A stretch of 64,000 bases of DNA from Candidatus Omnitrophota bacterium (GTDB lineage Bacteria; Omnitrophota; Gorgyraeia; 2-02-FULL-51-18): assembly GCA_022072175.1 (NCBI GenBank), contig JAJVIE010000003.1, positions 492,598-556,597 on the forward strand, given 5' to 3'. A program made the translations under genes and the position numbers. Positions 51,911 through 60,069 of the stretch are shown here, one piece after another. How positions within the stretch are numbered: position 1 is the first letter of the stretch; each line of letters begins with the position of its first letter. The notes under the pieces are model-generated. The model ran no database searches. It was not told the DNA's origin and saw nothing but the letters and a program-made list of their open reading frames with translations.

Positions 51911-52436
51911 CGGTGTCATCAACGCTTTTCCGGGACCCGGCGCGTACGTGACGCGTTGGGAGGAGTTCCGTTTCCTTCCTCGTTCCAAGGAGGCCATCGC
52001 GCTCTTGACGCGCGGGGGGTACGAAGTGCATGTGATCTCCAATCAGGGCTGTGTTTCCCGGGGGCTGATCACCTGGGAGGGGTTGCAGGGGTTGACGCGA
52101 CTCATGCTGGAGGACATCGAGGCGGCGGGCGGCCGCATCGCAGGGGTCCGCTACTGCCCGCATCGGACCGAGGATGTCTGCGAGTGCAAGAAGCCCAGCG
52201 ACCGGATGCTCTGGGATGCTCTTGGACCGCAGCGCCGGGGAGAGATGTCCTCCGCGGTATTCATCGGTGATTCCCGCGAGGACCTGCTGGCCGCGCGCAG
52301 TGCGGGCTGCTCGGCTTGGCTCGCGCTGTCCGGACGCACCGGACGAGCCGACATCGAAGCTCTGGGAGTGGTGCCCGACCGGATCTGCGCGGATCTTTGG
52401 GAGGCGGCCGGATGGCTGGTACAGAGAGGGTCCTGA
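51885..52436 (+). CDS. GmhB-like HAD phosphatase
   Basis: A 183-residue HAD-IIIA phosphatase. FLDRDGVINAFPG holds the two catalytic Asp residues, VISNQGCVSRG is motif II, and CPHRTEDVCECKKPSD matches the Cys-His-Cys-Cys zinc loop of D-glycero-heptose-1,7-bisphosphate phosphatase. FIGDSREDLLAARSAG is motif IV. The position after four GT9 genes agrees with a heptose role, but no gmhA or hldE is in the window. It overlaps its neighbours by about 25 bases on each side. Confidence 0.8.
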   Translation: MPVAFLDRDGVINAFPGPGAYVTRWEEFRFLPRSKEAIALLTRGGYEVHVISNQGCVSRGLITWEGLQGLTRLMLEDIEAAGGRIAGVRYCPHRTEDVCECKKPSDRMLWDALGPQRRGEMSSAVFIGDSREDLLAARSAGCSAWLALSGRTGRADIEALGVVPDRICADLWEAAGWLVQRGS

Positions 52437-53536
52437 TCGTTTATGCTTCGGCGGGTCATGGGCACGAGAAGGCCGCCAGGGGTGTCGAGGAGGCCTTGCT
52501 CCATGCGGCGCCAGGCGCGGACGTGACGACCGTCGATTCGATCGCTGTCGGGCGTGGATTCTTTGCCTGGCTGTACCGGTTCACGTATTTCGTGCAGATC
52601 AAGCACGCGCCCTGGTTATGGGGGTTCTTCTACTACTCGTTCGATCAGGACTGGGTCTACGCCTGGCTGCGCTATGTCCGCCGGGCCTACAATGCCCTCA
52701 ACTTCGCTCCGTTCGAGCGATACCTTGTCGATAAAGCGCCCACAACGGTCGTCGCCACGCATTTCCAGGCCGTGGAGGTCGTCTCTCATCTGAAGCGCCG
52801 CGGCCTTCTGAAGTCCCGTCTGGCGGTGGTCATCACCGATTACCTGCCGCATCATGTGTGGATCGACGAGCAGGTGGATCTCTACGCGGTGGCCTGCGAC
52901 TCGACGCGTGAGGATCTCCTGCGTCGCGGCGTGCCTGCCGAGCGTATCCGGGTGACGGGGATCCCCGTGGAGCGAAAGTTCTTCCGATCCTCAGGTCGCG
53001 CCGAGGTCCGCCGGGCCCTGGGCCTGGACGAGACGCTGTTCACCGCGCTGGTCACCAGCGGAGGTGCCGCGATCGGCGCCCTCGGGGATATCGTGCGCGA
53101 GCTGATCGGCGAAGGGGTCAATGCCCAGGTGTTGTGCGTTTGCGGCACCAACGCCGCTCTCCGCGCGTCCCTGGAGCCGTTGACCCAGGGGCACACCCAG
53201 CTTCGTTTGTACGGTTTTGTCGACAACATGCACGAGCTGATGGAAGCCTCCGATGTGGTCATCGGCAAGGGGGGAGGGTTGACGGTCACGGAGAGCCTGT
53301 GCAAGGGACGTCCGCTCATCCTCTATCGCCCCGTACCGGGACAGGAGGGCCGCAACGCGCGCGTGCTCCAGTCGGAAGGTGCAGCCCTCGTGGCCGCGAC
53401 TCCCCGCGTGATCGGAGCCTACGTCCGGGAGTTGATCGATTCTCCGGACAAGCGCCGCCAGTTGTCGTCGGGCGCGGAGCGCCTGCGCAGGCCCGGCGCT
53501 GCCGCGGATATCGCCGGTGAGGTCCTGCGTGCCTGA
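52412..53536 (+). CDS. GT28 glycolipid synthase-like protein (MGDG/UgtP type)
   Basis: A 374-residue GT-B enzyme related to monogalactosyldiacylglycerol synthase and UgtP. LIVYASAGHGHEKAARGVEE is the N-terminal signature, VITDYLPHHVWI follows, and the C-terminal domain has VIGKGGGLTVTESLCKGRPL with RPVPGQEGRNARVL. It should glycosylate diacylglycerol or a related lipid at the membrane. The ATG at 52412 is preceded by GGGAGG. The gene joins the envelope genes to the housekeeping block. Confidence 0.8.
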   Translation: MAGTERVLIVYASAGHGHEKAARGVEEALLHAAPGADVTTVDSIAVGRGFFAWLYRFTYFVQIKHAPWLWGFFYYSFDQDWVYAWLRYVRRAYNALNFAPFERYLVDKAPTTVVATHFQAVEVVSHLKRRGLLKSRLAVVITDYLPHHVWIDEQVDLYAVACDSTREDLLRRGVPAERIRVTGIPVERKFFRSSGRAEVRRALGLDETLFTALVTSGGAAIGALGDIVRELIGEGVNAQVLCVCGTNAALRASLEPLTQGHTQLRLYGFVDNMHELMEASDVVIGKGGGLTVTESLCKGRPLILYRPVPGQEGRNARVLQSEGAALVAATPRVIGAYVRELIDSPDKRRQLSSGAERLRRPGAAADIAGEVLRA

Positions 53537-54203
53537 CGCCAATGCCCTCAGAGCGGCCCGCCAGCGCCTGGAGACCGAGACGGGTTACGGCGTTGCTTCA
53601 CTGCCCGCGGCGCGGACCGCCGCGCCGGCGACCGGCCGCGCGGGTTCCAAAGCCGAGCGTTTGGCCGAGCTCCAGCGGCGCTACAAGGACTGTATGAGTT
53701 GTGCGCTGGGTTCGCGCAGGACGAACCTGGTGTTCGGATCGGGCGATCCCGACGCGCGGTTGATGTTCGTTGGCGAAGCTCCTGGGCAGGACGAGGACGA
53801 GCAGGGTCTGCCGTTCGTAGGGGCCGCGGGCCAGCTGCTGACGAAGATCATCGAGGCTATGAAGCTCACGCGACAGTCCGTCTACATCGCCAACACGCTC
53901 AAGTGCCGTCCGCCCAACAACCGCGCGCCGCTGCCCGAGGAGCAGTCCGCCTGCTCGCCGATCCTTGAAGCGCAGATCGATATCATTCAGCCGCGCGTGA
54001 TCTGCGCGCTGGGCAAATCCGCAGCGCAAGCTCTTTTGGGCACCACAGAGCCCATCGGCCGGCTGCGCGGCCGCTTCCACGACCGCCGGGGCATCAAGCT
54101 CATGCCGACCTTTCACCCGGCCTATCTGCTCCGCAATCCCGGGGACAAGAAGCTCGTCTGGCAGGATTGCCAGACCATCATGAGGGAACTGGGGCTGCTT
54201 TGA
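53529..54203 (+). CDS. Family 4 uracil-DNA glycosylase
   Basis: A 224-residue UDG of the iron-sulfur type. Cysteines in CMSCALG and LKCRPPNNR and a later Cys in QSACSPIL supply cluster ligands. FVGEAPGQDEDEQGLPFVGA is the catalytic motif A, and the HPAYLLRNPG motif is near the end. The N-terminal 50 residues are Ala-rich and low in complexity. GTG 53529 fits a GAGG site upstream; GTG 53517 is the alternative. It removes uracil from DNA. Confidence 0.87.
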   Translation: MPDANALRAARQRLETETGYGVASLPAARTAAPATGRAGSKAERLAELQRRYKDCMSCALGSRRTNLVFGSGDPDARLMFVGEAPGQDEDEQGLPFVGAAGQLLTKIIEAMKLTRQSVYIANTLKCRPPNNRAPLPEEQSACSPILEAQIDIIQPRVICALGKSAAQALLGTTEPIGRLRGRFHDRRGIKLMPTFHPAYLLRNPGDKKLVWQDCQTIMRELGLL

Positions 54204-56203
54204 CCCGCCCGGCCTACGTCGAGGTGGCGCTGGGGCTGCCCCACCCGTCCGGCACGCTGCAATACCAACTGCCTCCGTCCGCGCCCGCGGTCCGTCCGGG
54301 CCAGCGCGTGGCTGTGACCGTCCGCGACAAGCGCATGATCGGTTACGTCGTCTCGCTGTCCGACGGACCCGCGGTGCCCGGTGTCAAACCCGTCGAGGAG
54401 GTCATCGACGAAGAGCCGATGGTTTCCGCCGGCCTGCTGGAGCTGACCCGGTGGATGTCCGGGCGCTATCTCTGTTCCTGGGGACAGGCTCTCGAAGCGG
54501 CGATGCCCGCTCCGTTCAAAAAAGGCCGCACCAAGCTCAAGAGCAAGGGCCGCTCCGCGATCCACGGCGCCGAGTCGGAGGCTCCCGACGAGCATCCACT
54601 GACGGCGCCTCAACGGCAGGCCTACGATCGGATCGCCTCCTCGATCAACTCGGGCCGCTCGGAAACGTTCCTGCTGCACGGCGTCACCGGCAGCGGCAAG
54701 ACGGAGGTCTACCTGCACGTCATCCGGGACCTCATCGCTTCCGGCAAAGGCTCGATCGTGCTGGTGCCGGAGATCTCGCTGACACCGCAAGCGATCGATC
54801 GTTTCCACTCGCGCTTCGGCGACAGGCTCGCGGTCATGCACAGCCGCCTGACCCCGGCCAAACGGGTGGAGGAGTGGCACCGCGTGCGGGCAGGCAAGGC
54901 GCTCGTGGTCGTCGGCGCGCGGTCAGCGATCTTCGCGCCCGTCAAGGACCTGGGCCTGGTGGTCATCGACGAAGAGCAGGAAAGCACCTACAAGCAGGAC
55001 GAGACCCCGCGGTATCACGCGCGGACCGTGGCCGAGCACCGATGCCGTCTTGAGGGCGCCGCGCTCGTGCTCGGCAGCGCGACGCCTTCGTTGGAGGCCT
55101 ACCATGCCACGGAGACGGGATCCGCGATCCGGCTGGAACTACCGGAGCGCGTCGAAAGCCGTCCGTTGCCGGAAGTGCGTGTCGTCGACATGAGGCTCCG
55201 CGAATCCGCGCCCGCCCGCGGAGAGAGGATCTACTCGCGTGTCCTCGAGGAGGAGGTGCGCGGGACGCTCGCGCGCGGCGAGCAGGCGATGCTCCTGCTC
55301 AACCGCCGCGGTTACGCGACCTATCTGCACTGCAACTCCTGCGGGCATGTGATGACCTGCCCCAACTGCCGTGTGACGCTGACCTTTCACGCGGACAAAT
55401 CCTCTCTGTACTGCCATCTGTGCCACCACCGCGCCGTTCCGGAGAAGGTCTGCCCCAAGTGCAAGCTCCACAACCTGCACTACTTCGGCGCCGGAACGCA
55501 GAAAGTGGAGGCCGAGACCGCGCGTCTGTTCCCGCAGGCCCGGATCGGCCGGATGGATTCGGACTCCACCGCGCGCAAGGACGCGCACGAGACCATCCTC
55601 AGGGCTTTCAAGCGCCGTGAGATCGACCTGCTCATCGGCACACAAATGATCGCCAAGGGACACGATTTCCCGCACGTCTCGCTCATCGGGGTGATCTCCG
55701 CGGATACGGCTCTGCATCTGCCGGATTTCAGGGCCTCGGAGAGAACGTTCGATCTCTTGACGCAAGCGGCGGGCCGTGCCGGGCGGGGAAGCATACCGGG
55801 CCGGGTGATCGTGCAGACGCATGTGCCGATGCATTACTCCGTCCAGGCGGCCAAGGACCATGATTACCGCGAGTTCTACGACCGCGAGATCGAGGTCCGG
55901 CGCGAGCTGGCCGTGCCGCCTTTCAGCTGTCTGGCGCGGGTGGTGTTCAGCGCTTCCACGGAACGTGATGCCATGCGACAGGGGTTGGAGTTGGCGCGCT
56001 CTCTCGAGTTGACGCAGACCGAAGGACGTTATCGACTGCTGGGTCCGGCGCCCTGTCCCAACGTCCTGCAGGAAGGCAAACATCAATGGAACCTCTATCT
56101 TAAGGCCGAGGATTGGGAGCCGATGCTGACGGTACTGCAGACCGCGACGGCCGGATTGAAAAAGATCCGTGGCGGCATCGTGGTTGATGTGGACCCGCAG
56201 TAG
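54200..56203 (+). CDS. priA: Primosomal helicase PriA
   Basis: A 667-residue replication-restart helicase. The N-terminal 3'-DNA-binding domain is followed by Walker A GVTGSGKTEVYLHVI and a Walker B read as VIDEEQESTYKQDE, where DEEQ stands in place of the usual DEEH. Four CxxC pairs (CNSCGHVMTCPNC and CHLCHHRAVPEKVCPKC) bind zinc. FGAGTQKVEAE and LIGTQMIAKGHDFPHVSLIG belong to the second helicase lobe. TTG start by TTGA overlap with the glycosylase gene. The order priA-def-fmt is common in bacteria. Confidence 0.9.
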   Translation: MTRPAYVEVALGLPHPSGTLQYQLPPSAPAVRPGQRVAVTVRDKRMIGYVVSLSDGPAVPGVKPVEEVIDEEPMVSAGLLELTRWMSGRYLCSWGQALEAAMPAPFKKGRTKLKSKGRSAIHGAESEAPDEHPLTAPQRQAYDRIASSINSGRSETFLLHGVTGSGKTEVYLHVIRDLIASGKGSIVLVPEISLTPQAIDRFHSRFGDRLAVMHSRLTPAKRVEEWHRVRAGKALVVVGARSAIFAPVKDLGLVVIDEEQESTYKQDETPRYHARTVAEHRCRLEGAALVLGSATPSLEAYHATETGSAIRLELPERVESRPLPEVRVVDMRLRESAPARGERIYSRVLEEEVRGTLARGEQAMLLLNRRGYATYLHCNSCGHVMTCPNCRVTLTFHADKSSLYCHLCHHRAVPEKVCPKCKLHNLHYFGAGTQKVEAETARLFPQARIGRMDSDSTARKDAHETILRAFKRREIDLLIGTQMIAKGHDFPHVSLIGVISADTALHLPDFRASERTFDLLTQAAGRAGRGSIPGRVIVQTHVPMHYSVQAAKDHDYREFYDREIEVRRELAVPPFSCLARVVFSASTERDAMRQGLELARSLELTQTEGRYRLLGPAPCPNVLQEGKHQWNLYLKAEDWEPMLTVLQTATAGLKKIRGGIVVDVDPQ

Positions 56204-56209
56204 CGTTTC

Positions 56210-56218
56210 TGCTAAGAT
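56210..56218 (+). promoter_or_regulatory. Extended -10 element before def
   Basis: TGC followed by TAAGAT (56213-56218) gives an extended -10 box in the 38-base gap after priA. The best -35 candidate, TTGATG at 56184, is 23 bases away, too far for a standard spacer. The element would give an RNA starting near 56225, with the GGAGA ribosome site just behind. Confidence 0.4.
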
Positions 56219-56241
56219 GTTGCTTTATTAACGGAGACTTC

Positions 56242-56754
56242 ATGGCTATTCTGCCCGTCGTCAAATACCCCGAAAAAGTCCTCACGACCCGGACCCGCAC
56301 GGTCGAGCGCATCACCGACCAGGAGCGCCGTCTGGTCCGGGACATGATCGATACGATGTACGCCGAGAGCGGTGTCGGTCTGGCCGCCAATCAGGTCGGT
56401 GTATCCCTGCAGATCTTCGTGGCCAGCGCCGATCAGGTGCGCGGCAAGGAGCTCGTGGCCATCAATCCCGTCATCATCCGCAAGGAAGGGGTGATCCGCG
56501 AGTTCGAGGGCTGTCTGAGCATTCCGGAGTTCTATGAGCCGGTCAAGCGCTCCCGCAAGGTCAGGCTGCGCGCTCTGGACCTCGAGGGCCGGACCTACGA
56601 AATGGACGGGGAGGGATTGCTGGCCCGGATCTTTCAGCACGAGATCGACCACCTCAACGGCGTTCTTTTCGTGGACCGGCTCGGACCGATCAAGAGCCGC
56701 CTCAGCAAGAGCAGGCTCCTGCGTCGCCGCCCCCGCATGACGGGCGGGGCATGA
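56242..56754 (+). CDS. def: Peptide deformylase
   Basis: A 170-residue Fe/Zn enzyme that removes the formyl group from new proteins. Motif I GVGLAANQVG, motif II EGCLSIPEF (Cys ligand) and motif III FQHEIDHLNG (His ligands and catalytic Glu) are intact. A GGAGA ribosome site precedes the ATG. It overlaps fmt by ATGA, matching the functional pairing of formylation and deformylation. Confidence 0.93.
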   Translation: MAILPVVKYPEKVLTTRTRTVERITDQERRLVRDMIDTMYAESGVGLAANQVGVSLQIFVASADQVRGKELVAINPVIIRKEGVIREFEGCLSIPEFYEPVKRSRKVRLRALDLEGRTYEMDGEGLLARIFQHEIDHLNGVLFVDRLGPIKSRLSKSRLLRRRPRMTGGA

Positions 56755-57692
56755 GGGTCGTTTTCCTAGGAACGAGCCCGTTCGCACTGCCTTCTCTCGA
56801 ACGGCTGGTCCGGGACGGTTACGCTCCGGAACTCGTCGTAACCCAGCCGGACAAACCGCGGGGGCGTGACCGCCGCCCGACACCCACACCTGTCGGGGCC
56901 TGGGCCCTCGAGCACGGTCTCAAGCTCGAACGCTGCGACCGTTCCGGATTGCCGGAGCTGACCCGACGACTCCGCGCGTCACCGCCCGACGCGCTCGTCG
57001 TCATCGCCTACGGCGCGATCCTACCCCAAGAACTGCTCGATGCGCCCCGTCTGATGCCGATCAACGTCCACGCTTCATTGCTGCCGGCTTGGCGCGGGGC
57101 AGCCCCCATCCATCGCAGTATCCTGGCCGGAGACCGCCGGACCGGCGTCTCCATCATGAGGATGACCCGCGGGTTGGACGAGGGCCCCGTCCTGGACCAA
57201 CGCGCCATCGACATCGCTCCGGCCGAGGACCTGCGGTCGCTGGAGACGCGACTGGCGCGGCTGGGTGCCGATGCGTTGATGGACACGCTCCGGCTCCTGG
57301 GATCGGGAAGAGCTCCGCTCGAAACCCCACAAGACGCTTCCAAAGCCACGATCGCGCGCAAGATCGTCAAGGAAGATGCCCGGATGGACTGGGCGCTCGA
57401 TGCCTCCGAACTGGAAAGAAGGGTACGCGCGCTCAGCGTCTGGCCGGGCTGTGAAACACGTTTGGGCGGACGGCGTTTCCTGGTCCACGATGCCGTGCGC
57501 GAGGACGGCGCGCAGGGTGGTCCGCCGGGCCGGATCCTGGGTCTGGACAGGGCGGGTCGGCTGCGTGTCGGTTGTGGCCGGGGCGTGCTGGCGCTGGGGC
57601 GCCTGCAGGCCGAAGGGCGTCCCGCCGTGCCGGCCTCCGAATGGGTCAATGGTTATCGCGTGGAGCCGGGAACTTCATTTGATTCACCCTGA
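56751..57692 (+). CDS. fmt: Methionyl-tRNA formyltransferase
   Basis: A 313-residue enzyme formylating initiator Met-tRNA with 10-formyl-THF. VVFLGTSPFALPSLERL, the INVHASLLPAWRGAAPIHRS active-site segment and RMTRGLDEGPVL with its conserved Asp identify it. The C-terminal OB-like domain begins near residue 205. Its stop codon lies in the loop of the inverted repeat at the next promoter. Confidence 0.92.
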   Translation: MRVVFLGTSPFALPSLERLVRDGYAPELVVTQPDKPRGRDRRPTPTPVGAWALEHGLKLERCDRSGLPELTRRLRASPPDALVVIAYGAILPQELLDAPRLMPINVHASLLPAWRGAAPIHRSILAGDRRTGVSIMRMTRGLDEGPVLDQRAIDIAPAEDLRSLETRLARLGADALMDTLRLLGSGRAPLETPQDASKATIARKIVKEDARMDWALDASELERRVRALSVWPGCETRLGGRRFLVHDAVREDGAQGGPPGRILGLDRAGRLRVGCGRGVLALGRLQAEGRPAVPASEWVNGYRVEPGTSFDSP

Positions 57693-57706
57693 ACGGGTGA
57701 TATAAT
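57679..57706 (+). promoter_or_regulatory. Strong promoter with palindromic spacer before the CBS protein gene
   Basis: TTGATT (57679-57684) and a perfect TATAAT (57701-57706) preceded by TGA form a full extended -10 promoter with a 16-base spacer. The spacer, 57684-57700, contains the inverted repeat TCACCC and GGGTGA around a 5-base centre. A repressor bound there would occupy the promoter. Initiation is expected near 57713, only about six bases before the start codon. Confidence 0.7.
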
Positions 57707-57718
57707 CGGGGAACTTCG

Positions 57719-59041
57719 ATGTTCTTGCATTCTGTCGCGCCCAGGGAACTGGTTCAGGCCGATTATGAGGTACTGCGTTCTTACGAGCGTCTTGAGACGA
57801 ATCCGGAGATCGAGGACCTTCTTTTCATCCAATCGCTAGAAGGTCGGGCCCACAACGGGGCCGGCATCTTCAACAAGCGGACGTACGTCAACACGACCAT
57901 CGACGACGTCGTCAGGGCGCTCGGCCGCAACACCGACGAGATCAAGGCCCGCCGTCAGGCCATCATCGACGACATCACCGAGTTCGCCCAAGCCGTCATG
58001 AACGGCGAGAGACGCGATAAGCTCATCAACGCCAAGGGCGAGCCCATCCTCGGCGTCAGGGCTTTTCTCGATCGTAAGGTCAATGCCCGGGACGTGCTGA
58101 GGGGGTTGTATGCCGGCGGGCTGCGTGACAATCCTGATATCCGGAAGGAAGCCGAGCGGATCTACAAGACCCGGATCGGCGGAGGGCGGCTGTACATCAT
58201 CGACGTCAAGACCATGATCGACATGAACCTCGACGGAGAGCGTTTGGCGCACGAGGCTCACGAGGACCGCATCGAAGAGTACCAGCGCCGCGGACTGATC
58301 ATCGGCACCGAGGGCGTGCCGGACCCCAAGACGCAACGGTACTTCTACATCAGGCACCGCATCGGCCCCGGTCAGTCCGACGACGCGGCGATGATCATGG
58401 CGGGTGTTCTGTACAACGTCGATGTGGCTCTGGGCATCTTCATGGCGGATGCCATCGACACCCTCGAGAAGTACGCTCCGGTCTGCAAGGACCAGGATGG
58501 AGCGCTGTCCTTCGCCATCGGCAGGGGATTCAAGGACCTCAACCTGACCCTCGAGGATGTCTATGAACTGGTCTGGCTGTGCGCGATCCCCGAAGCTGAG
58601 GAGCATCTGGTCCCGGACAGCTCTCTCCGCTATCTGATGGCGATCGACCCCCGCTCGGGCCAGTGCGCGTTCAAGTCGCACTTGGATTTCATCGAGGGCA
58701 AGCCGATCGTGCCGTTCCCGATCAGCTTCAAGCGCATCCTGACGACGCAGTTCTATGAGTTCATCAACAGACGACTCATCAACGTCCGCAAGTTCGAGAA
58801 GCTGGCGATGCCCAATCTCAAGATCGCCGAGCTCGACAAACCGATCGTGACCATGCTCAACAAGGAATTCGGTGTCGTGCCCAAGGAAGCGACGGTCTCG
58901 GATGTCGTGCGTAAGTTCAAAGAGACCAAGTCGGAGATCCTCATCGTGCAGGACAAGAACGGTAAGGTCCTGGGAACGATCAGTCCGTTCGACCTGCTGT
59001 ACTATCTGGACGACAGAGGGTCCTATCATGCCCGAGCTTAG
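57719..59041 (+). CDS. Unrecognised 440-residue protein with C-terminal CBS-like module
   Basis: I do not recognise the first 365 residues, which are soluble, highly charged and without signal or membrane segments. Conserved-looking blocks are EGRAHNGAGIFNKR, GVRAFLDRKVNARDVLRG and RYFYIRHRIGPGQSDD. The last 60 residues (about 372-432) resemble one CBS motif: VVPKEATVSDVV then EILIVQDKNGKVLGTISPFD. It has its own strong promoter and a predicted leader of about six bases, and it overlaps the first GalT paralogue gene by 14 bases. A regulatory or enzymatic role tied to nucleotide sugars or adenylates is possible but unsupported. Confidence 0.6.
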   Translation: MFLHSVAPRELVQADYEVLRSYERLETNPEIEDLLFIQSLEGRAHNGAGIFNKRTYVNTTIDDVVRALGRNTDEIKARRQAIIDDITEFAQAVMNGERRDKLINAKGEPILGVRAFLDRKVNARDVLRGLYAGGLRDNPDIRKEAERIYKTRIGGGRLYIIDVKTMIDMNLDGERLAHEAHEDRIEEYQRRGLIIGTEGVPDPKTQRYFYIRHRIGPGQSDDAAMIMAGVLYNVDVALGIFMADAIDTLEKYAPVCKDQDGALSFAIGRGFKDLNLTLEDVYELVWLCAIPEAEEHLVPDSSLRYLMAIDPRSGQCAFKSHLDFIEGKPIVPFPISFKRILTTQFYEFINRRLINVRKFEKLAMPNLKIAELDKPIVTMLNKEFGVVPKEATVSDVVRKFKETKSEILIVQDKNGKVLGTISPFDLLYYLDDRGSYHARA

Positions 59042-60059
59042 ACGCGATCCGGTCATCGGCTATTGGACGATCGTCTCCACGGAGCGGTCGCGCAGACCGC
59101 TGTCGATCACCCCCAAGCCACAGGCGCCCGCCGCGCAGTGCCCGTTCTGCGAGGGGCGGGAATCGCAGACGACCCCGGAGCTTTTCGCCCTGCGCTCTCC
59201 GGGCAGTCCCGCCAACGGGCCCGGGTGGAACGTGCGCGTGTTCACGGCCAAGAACCCCCTTCTGGAGTCCGATTCGCAGATCGACCGTTACGGCGAGGGT
59301 GTCTACGACGTGATGGAGGGCGCGGGCCGCCATGAGGTCATCGTCGAGACGCCCCGGCACGATACGGACATCGACAGTCTGTCCATCGCCGAGATCGAGG
59401 GCGTCCTCTCGGCCTATGTGGCGCGATTCAACGCGCTCGCCGAGGACCACCGGTTCAAGTACGCGCTTCTTTTCAAGAACCACGGTGTGACCACTGGAGC
59501 GCCGTCCCAGGTGCTCCGGCACAGCCGCTCCCAGATCATCGCGATGCCGATCGTCCCCAAACGGGTCAAAGAAGAGCTCGCCTCGGCCAAGAGCTACTTC
59601 GACCGCAGGGACCGTTGTGTCTACTGCGACATCCTGAGGCAGGAATCCCGATCGGGCCAGCGCACCGTCGCGGAGAACGAGGATTTCTACGCGTTCTGCC
59701 CGTTCGCCGCCCGATCGCCGTTCGAGACCTGGGTCTTCCCCAAAACGCACAGCGCGGACTTCGGCCGCCTGCAGTCGTCGGACCTCGGCTCTCTGGCGCG
59801 CATCCTCAAGCAGTGCCTGGGCAAACTGCGGGTGCTGCTCGACGACCCGCCGTACAATCTGATCCTGCACACCGCGCCGTACCGCCATAAGAAGCGCGAG
59901 ACCTCCTGGAAGACGATCGAGGAGGACTACCACTGGTATTTGCAGATCTCCCCGAGGCTGACGCGCAGCGCCGGTTTCGAATGGGGGACCGGCATCCACA
60001 TCAACCCGACGCCCGCCGAGGACGCCGCGCAGCTCTTGCGCGAGACGCCGTCAGAGTAG
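59028..60059 (+). CDS. GalT-family protein lacking the nucleophilic histidine
   Basis: A 343-residue HIT-superfamily protein similar in length and plan to galactose-1-phosphate uridylyltransferase. It has CPFCEG at 38-43, CVYCDI near 200, and FETWVFPKTHSADF. The active-site motif, normally HPHxQ, reads HSRSQ at 165-169, so the histidine that carries the nucleotidyl group is Arg167. The protein should not work by the standard GalT mechanism. It may bind nucleotides, act on a different chemistry or be a regulatory partner of the intact paralogue encoded just after. Confidence 0.8.
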   Translation: MPELRRDPVIGYWTIVSTERSRRPLSITPKPQAPAAQCPFCEGRESQTTPELFALRSPGSPANGPGWNVRVFTAKNPLLESDSQIDRYGEGVYDVMEGAGRHEVIVETPRHDTDIDSLSIAEIEGVLSAYVARFNALAEDHRFKYALLFKNHGVTTGAPSQVLRHSRSQIIAMPIVPKRVKEELASAKSYFDRRDRCVYCDILRQESRSGQRTVAENEDFYAFCPFAARSPFETWVFPKTHSADFGRLQSSDLGSLARILKQCLGKLRVLLDDPPYNLILHTAPYRHKKRETSWKTIEEDYHWYLQISPRLTRSAGFEWGTGIHINPTPAEDAAQLLRETPSE

Positions 60060-60069
60060 GAGAGCGACG

